From Prionace glauca (lineage: Eukaryota > Chordata > Chondrichthyes > Carcharhiniformes > Carcharhinidae): a DNA stretch of 64,000 nucleotides. Under the pieces are notes generated by a model. That model made no database searches, was not told the DNA's origin, and saw nothing but the letters and a program-made list of their open reading frames with translations. The stretch is from NCBI GenBank assembly GCA_037974335.1, contig CM075760.1, positions 49,186,469 through 49,250,468 on the forward strand, written 5' to 3'. The translations under genes and the position numbers were made by a program. Shown one piece after another: positions 57,135-64,000 of this stretch (within the stretch, counting starts at the first letter, position 1; each line of letters starts with the position of its first letter).

Positions 57135-57206
57135 TTCCCTGACCGGGAATCGAACCCGGGCCGCGGCGGTGAGAGCACCGAATCCTAACCACTAGACAAC
57201 CAGGGA
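57135..57206 (-). tRNA. tRNA-Glu (anticodon CTC)
   Basis: A 72-base cloverleaf with anticodon loop CTCTCAC (CTC), stem CGGTG/CGCCG (one G-U), B box GGTTCGATTCC and acceptor TCCCTGG/TCAGGGA. It has a single D-arm change (GTTGTCTAGT for GGTGGTCTAG). It reads GAG. Confidence 0.9.
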
Positions 57207-57344
57207 AGCTGATGACTACACTATAAAGTATTATATTATCCATGAGCCAACTGTCTTTTGTGTTGTTTCTGTCTTTTTATTCACCAAATACAAGTTTCTC
57301 CTTCACATTGCCATGTTTATATCACACACAAGTGATATAAACTT

Positions 57345-57390
57345 GTGGCCACAGTGCAGAATCCAAACCACTGATCCAACAGGGAAGCTG
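57345..57390 (-). pseudogene. tRNA-Glu 5'-half remnant
   Basis: In reverse the bases read TTCCCTGTTGGATCAGTGG, then TTTGGATTCTGCACTGT. This is the decayed first half of a Glu tRNA, 140 bases from the intact copy. Confidence 0.55.
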
Positions 57391-57399
57391 ACAGTGACT

Positions 57400-57960
57400 T
57401 CCCCAATCAGCGGATCATCCTCATTTTAGCCTTTCTCTTCCTTCTCTTCCGTCACCCAATAGGCAGGTTTCTCATTATAAAAACGCACTCTGCTTATTTC
57501 CACACTTGACACCTGTCATCGAGCCCATGGTGGTGAAAACGATGACTTTGCACCATTGGAACACCCGGGTTCCGCAATCACCAGCTCAGTGTTACCTTGT
57601 CCATCATTCCTTGTGTCAAATAAAACATCCTCCAACCTTACATTCTGCCCCTTTTAAGGACTGACCCCTGATTTCACAATTAGAGAATGCAGGGTGAACC
57701 CATCAGACTAATTAAAATTTACAAAAATATGAAGAATAGAACTTTTCCCTCAGTATTCAATAAAAAGGATTCGGGAAAAAAATATCTGCCCAGTTTCATT
57801 CCATGGGATTCGGACGGGATAACTATTGTAGAATTATTGCTGCAATTGGCTGAACACTTCCCTGGTGTTGAAAATGGTAACATTTTGCAGGTGTTAGGTT
57901 TTGGTGCAAGTGGTCTGGCGTGGAAATTAAAGTAACAACAGGATCATGGACAAAACAAGT
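57400..57960. other. unassigned sequence
   Basis: No gene is recognised. The 82-codon open frame at 57687-57935 has no domain I know and lies among repeats. Confidence 0.35.
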
Positions 57961-57969
57961 TGTAAAACC

Positions 57970-58045
57970 CGCTGTAATCTGCTGGTCTGGTGGTTAGAGT
58001 TTGAAGCTTTCACTGCTGTTTTGATTGCAAGCCAGGGAATGAAGA
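57970..58045 (+). pseudogene. tRNA-Glu-like remnant
   Basis: 'ctggtctggtggttagagtt', 'gaagctttcactgctg' and 'gattgcaagccagggaa' keep the outline of a Glu tRNA with a TTC-like anticodon, without working stems. A shorter trace of the same remnant is at 51050-51085, so it travels with the Leu flank unit. Confidence 0.5.
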
Positions 58046-58398
58046 TTTATTGCTCTCCTCCAATCAGTGACAATAAATATCAATTATTTCCCTGCGGAAC
58101 GCTCAAATCTCAGCCTCGCCGTGTGTTCTGTCATTTCTCAAGTGAAAACCCTGAGCCAGTTCAACAGGAAAACATATTGTCCTTTCTGGGGTCCAGACGA
58201 GGTTAATTCAGTTTAAATGGAGCCGGCTCCTCACTGCAGCTCATTGTGTCTCTGACTGGAGATGATTTTTGTTTGCTGCACATTTCAGGATCATCTGATT
58301 CGGATACGATTTCCTCATGGCCCATCCCAACTCCACGGATTCTGATATATTTCAGTATTAATGCAATGAAAATACATGATTATGACACCTTGCTGTGT

Positions 58399-58480
58399 GG
58401 TAGCGTGGCCGAGCGGTCTAAGGCGCTGGATTTAGGCTCCAGTCTCTATCGAGGCGTGGGTTCGAAACCCACCGCTGCCA
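58399..58480 (+). tRNA. tRNA-Leu (anticodon TAG)
   Basis: An 82-base type II tRNA with a long variable arm. The acceptor GGTAGCG/CGCTGCC pairs, the A box is TGGCCGAGCGG, the anticodon loop TTTAGGC (TAG) and the B box GGTTCGAAACC. It reads CUA. A TTTTT run follows within 15 bases. It appears functional. Confidence 0.94.
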
Positions 58481-58799
58481 GAGTTGGTGCAAGTTTTTGA
58501 CCTTGGAGTTGAAATCCAACAGCTCTGGTTGGATGCAGGAGTGTGTGCGGTGCCGTTTTTGACAGATGTCCCTGTAAGAACAGAATATTGCATTTGACTC
58601 ATCAATCGTCAGCTCCGATGCGACACACCAAAAAAAATCACGCACCGACCTCCTCTGGGATCCGGCGGTCAGTGTTCTTCCTCCCCCAGTCAGTCCCCAG
58701 AGTTCAGAAGCTGTGGCATCTTCTTAAGTGTACAATCGATGGAGGCGAATATCACGCGAAGGCCGTTTCCACACCCCCACTGCTTACCTTCAAAAAACA

Positions 58800-59035
58800 G
58801 CAAAAGGAAATTGAGAAGCGACGAGCTTAAGGACAGTTTAAATGATGCTGTCCGTTCAGTGCAGCTCATTGTGTTTCTGACTGGAAATGATTTCTGTTTG
58901 TTACACAGTTCAGGCTTATCTGGTACAGGGAAGGATCTGTCTCAATCCTCCCCATGGTCTTCCCCAACTGCATTGCTTTATACGAATTTCAGTAACATTT
59001 CCATTAAATAATATGATTATGATACACCCTAATGT
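58800..59035. repeat. 5' flank unit of tRNA-Leu, copy 3
   Basis: 'aaggacagtttaaatgatgc', 'gcagctcattgtgtttctga' and 'ctggaaatgatttctgtttg' match copies 1 and 2, truncated on the left. Confidence 0.78.
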
Positions 59036-59117
59036 AGTAGTGTGGCCGAGCGGTCTAAGGCGCTGGATTAAGACTCTAGTCTCTGTGAAGGTGTGGGTTC
59101 GAATCCCACTGCTACTA
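59036..59117 (+). tRNA. tRNA-Leu (anticodon AAG)
   Basis: An 82-base type II tRNA with acceptor AGTAGTG/TGCTACT, pairing with two G-U pairs and with compensated changes relative to the 58399 copy. The anticodon loop is TTAAGAC (AAG) on stem CTGGA/TCTAG, and the B box GGTTCGAATCC. It reads CUU. A TTTT run is 14 bases downstream. The paired changes in the acceptor suggest selection for structure. Confidence 0.9.
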
Positions 59118-59224
59118 AAATGGGTTTGTGTTTTGGCAGATGTCCCTGTAAGAGGCTCCAGCCTCACTGCTGGAGCCTCACAGCTCAGATTGAAAGCAGG
59201 AGTGTGTGTCGTGTCCTTTTCGTC

Positions 59225-59490
59225 ATGTGATTATTCTGTGAAATGTGTGTCATTTCCTCTGTATATCTCGTATCTGTCTTTTTAAGCACAGACTACTATC
59301 GAACAGTGATCAGATGGTGACTAACCATATTAGTCAGCATCTATAAACCCATTAAATTCTTTGTTGACTGAATGAGATGCGGATATGTGCTCGATGTCAA
59401 AATCGAACTTCCCTGTCAGTACGTAAAATAGGTTCTTATTTCACGGAAAGTATTTGAGGGCAATGATAACAGGCCTCTAACATCGAAGTT
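59225..59490. repeat. 3' flank unit of tRNA-Val, copy 2
   Basis: This matches 54470-54760 in order. It is interrupted at 59497 by a CR1 tail. Confidence 0.75.
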
Positions 59491-59496
59491 CAGGTA

Positions 59497-59661
59497 ATGA
59501 ACATAAGAAATAGGAGCAGGAGTAGGCCAACTAGCCCTTCGAGCCTGGCCCGCCATTCAATAAGATCATGGCTGATCTGTTGTGGCTCAGTTCCACATCC
59601 CCGCCCTCTCCCCATAACCCTTAATCCCTTCTCTCATCAAAAACCCATCAACCTGCGTCTT
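59497..59661 (-). mobile_element. CR1 subfamily-A 3' end inserted in the Val unit
   Basis: 'aacataagaaataggagcag', 'cgccattcaataagatcatg' and 'aaacccatcaacctgcgtct' are the reverse of the 3' end of the 19876 and 38195 copies, about 165 bases long. It lies between the Val flank and the Val tRNA, where the 54.5-kb copy has none, so it came after the duplication. Confidence 0.88.
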
Positions 59662-59694
59662 TTCCCCTTCCCCGGCATGAGAAAGCTTAATGAA

Positions 59695-59767
59695 TGTTTC
59701 TGCCCGGTTTCGAACCGGGGACCTTTCGCGTGTGAAGCGAATGTGATAACCACTACACTACAGAAAC
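59695..59767 (-). tRNA. tRNA-Val (anticodon CAC)
   Basis: A 73-base cloverleaf with acceptor GTTTCTG/CAGAAAC, anticodon loop TTCACAC (CAC) on TTCGC/GCGAA, and B box GGTTCGAAACC. All stems pair. It reads GUG. Confidence 0.94.
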
Positions 59768-60019
59768 AACTGGAAAAGTAATGGAGCAAATCTGCCTGTC
59801 TGCAATGTTCAACTGCGCTGTGTTGCTGCAGGTTCCGATGGTTAGACTGAGAGCCCATGTCACTGAATTCAGGAAGATAACGTTACTTTCAATCTGATTA
59901 TACATCTTATCCCCAACATCAACATTTAAAAGCGTTCGTATCTAAGGGATCAATGATTTCTACCCATTCATTAATGCATCATTTTCATCTTTCTTCCAAT
60001 AATCTCAGCATTTGTACCA

Positions 60020-60175
60020 TCAGCGCTTTGTAACCTGTCGCTCCTTTTTTTTCTCTGTTCTTTAAATGTGACATTTCCAATTCAGATACTAAAGAGGAAA
60101 TCTCCCTGATACTGATTCCGACAGAACTGGTGCAGACCGGGAAGTAACACAGGATTGTTGCACAGCAATAAATCT
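60020..60175. repeat. spacer unit of tRNA-Glu, copy 3
   Basis: 'ctttgtaacctgtcgctcct', 'tgacatttccaattcagata' and 'gaagtaacacaggattgttg' match copies 1 and 2. Confidence 0.82.
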
Positions 60176-60178
60176 ACA

Positions 60179-60250
60179 TTCCCTGACCGGGAATCGAACC
60201 CGGGCCGCGGCGGTGAGAGCGCCGAATCCTAACCACTAGACCACCAGGGA
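60179..60250 (-). tRNA. tRNA-Glu (anticodon CTC)
   Basis: A 72-base cloverleaf with the classic vertebrate Glu-CTC body: acceptor TCCCTGG/TCAGGGA, A box TGGTCTAGTGG, anticodon loop CTCTCAC on CGGCG/CGCCG, and B box GGTTCGATTCC. All stems pair. Confidence 0.95.
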
Positions 60251-60309
60251 AACTTCCTGATTTCAAACTATTACTTTACTTGAGTCACCTACCTTTAGTT
60301 TTATTTCGA

Positions 60310-60530
60310 CAAAGACACAATCTCAGGATAAGGCGCTGATGATTTAGGACTGTGATGAGGAGAAAATGCTTTACTCAAAGGCTGGTGAATCTTGGGAATT
60401 CTCTACTCCAGAGGGTGTTGATGCTCCATCATTGAACACATTTCAGTTTGGGTTAGACAGATTTATGATCTATCCAGGAATGAATGGAAGCAGGGATGTG
60501 GAATTGGAACAAATGCTCAGCCAATAGCTC
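60310..60530 (+). mobile_element. LINE 3' fragment, duplicated copy 2
   Basis: This is the counterpart of 53560-53830 (see that entry), again between Glu and Asn tRNAs. Confidence 0.75.
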
Positions 60531-60574
60531 ATTTTTCAGTTGTTTTTTTTTATGTTTAAAGGTATAATGGAAGC

Positions 60575-60645
60575 ATATCTCTATATATATATATATATAT
60601 GTATATGGTGTAATGGTGTACAGATATATATATATATATATAAAA
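60575..60645. repeat. (AT)n microsatellite
   Basis: Two (AT)n runs, with a gtgtaatggtgtacag block between them. Confidence 0.9.
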
Positions 60646-60815
60646 TGTTATATGTAATATGTTTGAAGTCAATCGTCATTAAATAATGTTGGTAATACCA
60701 GATAACAGTACAGCCGGGAACAATTCACAGCTATTTTTTATTGGCACCCACGGACCCATTGCCAACAGGCAACTGTTTAACCGTGAATGCTGATGGTGAG
60801 GAAATAGTAAAATTC

Positions 60816-60889
60816 CGGCTTTGGGTGGTCTCGAACCACCAACCTTTCCGTTAATAGCCAAACGCGCTGACCAATTGCGCTACAGATAC
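60816..60889 (-). pseudogene. tRNA-Asn pseudogene (anticodon ATT)
   Basis: An Asn-type body with B box GGTTCGAGACC. The anticodon loop reads CTATTAA (ATT, not GTT), the anticodon stem TTTGG/CGGAA has a G-G mismatch, and the acceptor strands GTATCTG/CAAAGCC do not pair. Probably non-functional. A TTTT terminator follows. Confidence 0.8.
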
Positions 60890-60954
60890 TAAGACAGCAG
60901 CTGAACCAGTTTGTGACCAATGATCACGCAATCTGAAGCTTAATTTCATTATTC

Positions 60955-62300
60955 ATGCACTGGGCTTTGCTTCGATAACGGCTACAATTAACTTTGTCTC
61001 ATTTATGACTGTTCATGGCAGTGTTCACTACAATCACACATTTGGTGCAGTCTTGTACAGTAATGCACTAGGCCATGTCTCTTTCTATACTGCGTTTGAC
61101 TCATTTGAATCATTATTGCAATAGACTTTGCACTGTTACACTACATTACATGCCGCTTCATTTACTAATACATGTGGACATGCCATGATAAATGCTACAA
61201 GTCATCGTCTCTGAACTATTATTACTTAGTCAAGAGTCCACTTACGTTACATTAGGCTCCATCTCAGATATTATTGTGTTAGGCTCTATGCCATGCACTA
61301 CTGAACAAACCCGTGTATCACTAATAAAGCAGACACTTTCTCACTAATTGTTTTTCTATCAAATGTGTCTAATAGATGGAATCGAACAAAGAGCGAGTGA
61401 GAAGAATGGATGGATATTAACTAAAAAGTGCAATATAATTGTGTGGATGAAATTGTGTTATAGATCAGAGTGAGTTAGGTCTCGAATTGTGCTGAAGTCA
61501 AACATTATAACAAGGAACTATATTTACATACACACAGAAAATATTATAGAGGCTGGATTTCTGAACGGATTGAGGAAAAAACTGAGCGCCGAGGAATGGA
61601 AAATCCAGCGAAAAAGAGGCATGTATCCAATTATAATGAAATATTATTTGATAATGTCTGGATGATAAAATAGACAAATCTTTAAATCACTAAAATGTAA
61701 GGTTATACAATAATTAGCTGGTAATCGACATGTTCACTAGCAGGAAGGTAAATAGGAATGCAGGTATTAAATTCACTATCCTTCGGCCAGATTTCCCTGT
61801 GAATCTTACTGACAGAGACATTAATACCATTACTTTATTGATTGTTCTCTTTCCATGGAAACAGGGAAATACATTTTACTCAAATATCTCTTCAAACCTG
61901 CTGCACTAACCTTGTGATTAAAATGATACAACACCACCATCTGCTAGCGGTCAACAGCGACTGCAGGCGCTAGTGCTTGTGAGTCTGCGAACCGGTTACT
62001 GAAATATGAATATTGAACTACATTGTCCGGGATTGGAGTTTGTAGAAGGATCTCGGCTGGCGTATTCGCCCTTTTTATAACCAGGCACCGCAGATAAACC
62101 GTGTTCTTCATTTCTCATTGGGAGATAATGTCTGGAGATTGAATTTGGGATTATTTGAAACTTCAAATTGTACATTCGATGCAGTTATCAGACGTTAATC
62201 AAATTCAGAATCTTAGTGGGTAAACATTTCTGCCCTCTGCAATTCGTTTGTCAGACATTTTCACGGTTTAGTCTTAAAAAAGGCACAAAGAATTAGACAT
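60955..62300. other. unassigned sequence
   Basis: No gene or familiar repeat is seen over about 1.3 kb between two Asn tRNA copies. Confidence 0.4.
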
Positions 62301-62309
62301 TTACAGGGA

Positions 62310-62336
62310 TACACACACACACACACACACACACAG
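62310..62336. repeat. (AC)n microsatellite
   Basis: A near-perfect AC run of about 27 bases. Confidence 0.95.
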
Positions 62337-62614
62337 GTATTGGAGCCTACAGAGAAACAGGGGGGCATACACAGATTCATGGACACATGTAGATGTAAGG
62401 GCACACTAGATTCAGATACACCAAGATTCAGGCGCAGACATATAGAGATCCTGGTAACTCGAAAGATACAAGGGCACGCACAGTATCAGAGGTATATACA
62501 ATGTCTCAGCTTGTACACTGCCAAATTCTCTCTCGTAGTTCCAAATTTTTCATTGAGTTGAAGCAGGCAACTGTTTAACCGTGAATGCTGATAGTGAGAA
62601 AAATAGCAAAAATC

Positions 62615-62688
62615 CGTCCCTGGATGGTCTCGAACCACCAACCTTTCGGTTAACAGCCAAACGCGCTGACCAATTGCGCCACAGAGAC
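62615..62688 (-). tRNA. tRNA-Asn (anticodon GTT)
   Basis: A 74-base cloverleaf with acceptor GTCTCTG/CAGGGAC, A box TGGCGCAATTGG, anticodon loop CTGTTAA (GTT) on TTTGG/CCGAA, and B box GGTTCGAGACC. It reads AAC and AAU. A TTTTT terminator follows at once. It is the only intact Asn copy of three. Confidence 0.94.
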
Positions 62689-62699
62689 TGAGACGACAG

Positions 62700-62900
62700 C
62701 AGCTACGTATATTCTAAACTAGTGTGTCGATGACCACAATTCTATTTCTGAAAACCTGTTCCAGAACTGCAGCATGACCGCACTGTTTACAATTCTATAC
62801 AAGTCTCTTTAGTTCCGTTGATCCTGCAGCACTGCTGTAGAGTGTTGGTTATTCCCTTTCTCCTATGAACGGGCAGGTAAAATAAATCCATGTATCTTAT
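62700..62900. repeat. 5' flank unit of tRNA-Asn, copy 3
   Basis: This matches 54100-54300 (see that entry). Confidence 0.82.
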
Positions 62901-63092
62901 CACAGGGAGGAATTGAAAAGGAGTCAAGGGAACAAACCACAAGTAGCGTAACGATCCAGTACTTGCCACTCAATCATCAATAACACCATTGCCATCCATT
63001 TCCCTCAAGATTTAATATTTCCCCTTGTTTTCTCCTAATTTTAACATGATATTCGCTTCAATATACAGAGTGAACGGAGAATGAAGGGACTT

Positions 63093-63163
63093 TGCATTGG
63101 CCGGGAATCGAACCCGGGTCTCCCGCGTGGCAGGCGAGAATTCTACCACTGAACCACCAATGC
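63093..63163 (-). tRNA. tRNA-Gly (anticodon GCC)
   Basis: A 71-base cloverleaf nearly identical to vertebrate Gly-GCC: acceptor GCATTGG/CCAATGC, A box TGGTTCAGTGG, anticodon loop CTGCCAC (GCC) and B box GGTTCGATTCC. It reads GGC and GGU. Confidence 0.95.
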
Positions 63164-63164
63164 T

Positions 63165-63630
63165 GCTCTTGCTAGTGCGATTCCCACATGCTCTCTCTTC
63201 CTTCACACTCAGCAGCATTGTAATTTCCTTACTTTGTCCTTTCATTCCCCAAATGCCCACAAATGTTCTCACTCAAATCTCACACGCAACATCGCACAAG
63301 CCTCTAATGCTGTTCAACACCTTCCTTTCATTCACAACCGCATCTCAAACTTTCAACCTTCCTCCAAAACACAAGCACTCCGCAACAATCCCCCTCTCAC
63401 ACCGCCTCATTCTCCCAAATATGCCTCTGCTTTCACCACATCAGTCTAAACACGCTTAAAACGTGTTGAAATTATTTGCACACTGTCTCTTCCACTCAAC
63501 CCATATCACTGCAATATGCATCATGCCATTCTGCAAAAGCTTTAAGTTGCTACATTTCTTCAAAGCTGGTACCCAGTGCGACACCAGGCCAAACTTCCAC
63601 TTTGAACACTTGATAACACTGATATAGGGT
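63165..63630. other. unassigned C- and A-rich sequence
   Basis: No gene is recognised. The open frame at 63097-63459 overlaps the tRNA-Gly and has no known domain. Confidence 0.4.
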
Positions 63631-63760
63631 TACAAGTTAGCTCGGAATGAGTTAAACAAATAGGGCTTAGGAGAGCTAGTAGGGGGCACGAGAAGTCCTT
63701 GGCACGTCGGATAAAGGAAAACCCCAAAGCTTTTTACTTTTATGTTAAAAATGCATTAAA
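63630..63760 (+). mobile_element. CR1 subfamily-B LINE fragment
   Basis: The text translates as SLARRIKENPKAFYFYVKNA, matching LADRIKENPKAFYPYIRNK in the 2648-4601 copy. It is cut on both sides. Confidence 0.75.
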
Positions 63761-63777
63761 TCTTCATATATCGAGGC

Positions 63778-63835
63778 CAGTCTGCGACATCGGAAAGCGC
63801 TGAATCCTAACCACGAGACCCCCAGGATCCCATCT
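63778..63835 (-). pseudogene. tRNA-Glu remnant
   Basis: In reverse the bases read TCCTGGGGGTCTCGTGGTT, then AGGATTCAGCGCTTTCC. This is a decayed Glu tRNA with the 3' half lost. Confidence 0.5.
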
Positions 63836-64000
63836 GCCTGATTCTCCCAGATACTGATTACAGTAATGTGCACAGCGCCAATTGTCCGCACTCACACACT
63901 CCTTCCTGTCTGTTAAGATTTGAAATTGTTCATATTTTCACATTGGCTTCCAGTGTGATGAAAGCAGAGCTGTGATAAGCTGATGTTGTTCAGTGGATTT

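Noticed and set aside
57687-57935. 82-codon open frame in the tRNA cluster
   Set aside because: It has no known domain, no splice or promoter context, and lies among repeats.
63097-63459. 120-codon open frame next to the tRNA-Gly
   Set aside because: It begins inside the tRNA antisense strand and runs through low-complexity C/A-rich sequence.

Overview
The window reads as shark (elasmobranch) genomic DNA. The main evidence is a split, cluster-type immunoglobulin heavy-chain locus in the order V - D1 - D2 - J - C, with the RSS spacer pattern known from shark IgM clusters (V 23; D1 12 and 22; D2 12 and 12; J 23) and IgM-type constant exons with a shark-like secretory tail. Many CR1-clade LINE fragments, tRNA-derived SINEs and other repeats typical of cartilaginous fish agree. 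I cannot name the species. I see no prokaryotic genes, viral elements or CRISPR.

Layout. 0-7 kb: decayed CR1 LINE copies, one nested in another, plus a SINE. 7.2-10.4 kb: a partial, older duplicate of the heavy-chain upstream region that ends in a broken VH. 10.4-16.2 kb: mostly unassigned DNA with repeats and a degenerate minisatellite. 16.2-17.8 kb: the second copy of the duplicated upstream block. 18.2-39.7 kb: an intact-looking IgM heavy-chain gene on the + strand, with leader, VH, D1, D2, JH, CH1 to CH4 with secretory tail, and two membrane exons. A young 2.1-kb CR1 copy (reverse strand) sits between D2 and JH. The 10-kb J-C intron carries internal duplications, pyrimidine-rich simple repeats, and a G-rich 62-bp tandem repeat with regularly spaced AGCT that resembles a mammalian switch region. 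41-44.4 kb: more CR1 fragments and a two-exon class A GPCR (GPR139-like) on the - strand with two in-frame TGA codons. 45.8-50 kb: CR1 fragments. 48.2-63.2 kb: a tRNA gene cluster (Thr, Leu, Glu, Asn, Val, Gly; about 14 genes and pseudogenes) built from duplicated spacer-plus-tRNA units, with a Penelope-type remnant and LINE pieces between them.

How the parts work together. The VH promoter, leader and V exon, D1, D2 and JH form one rearranging unit. RSS pairing allows V to D1, D1 to D2 and D2 to J joining under the 12/23 rule. The JH donor and every constant exon share the same splice phase, so one transcript can give secreted IgM (stop and polyA signal after CH4) or membrane IgM (internal CH4 donor joined to TM1 and TM2). 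The tRNA cluster is independent. Its duplicated units show intact copies next to decaying or anticodon-changed ones.
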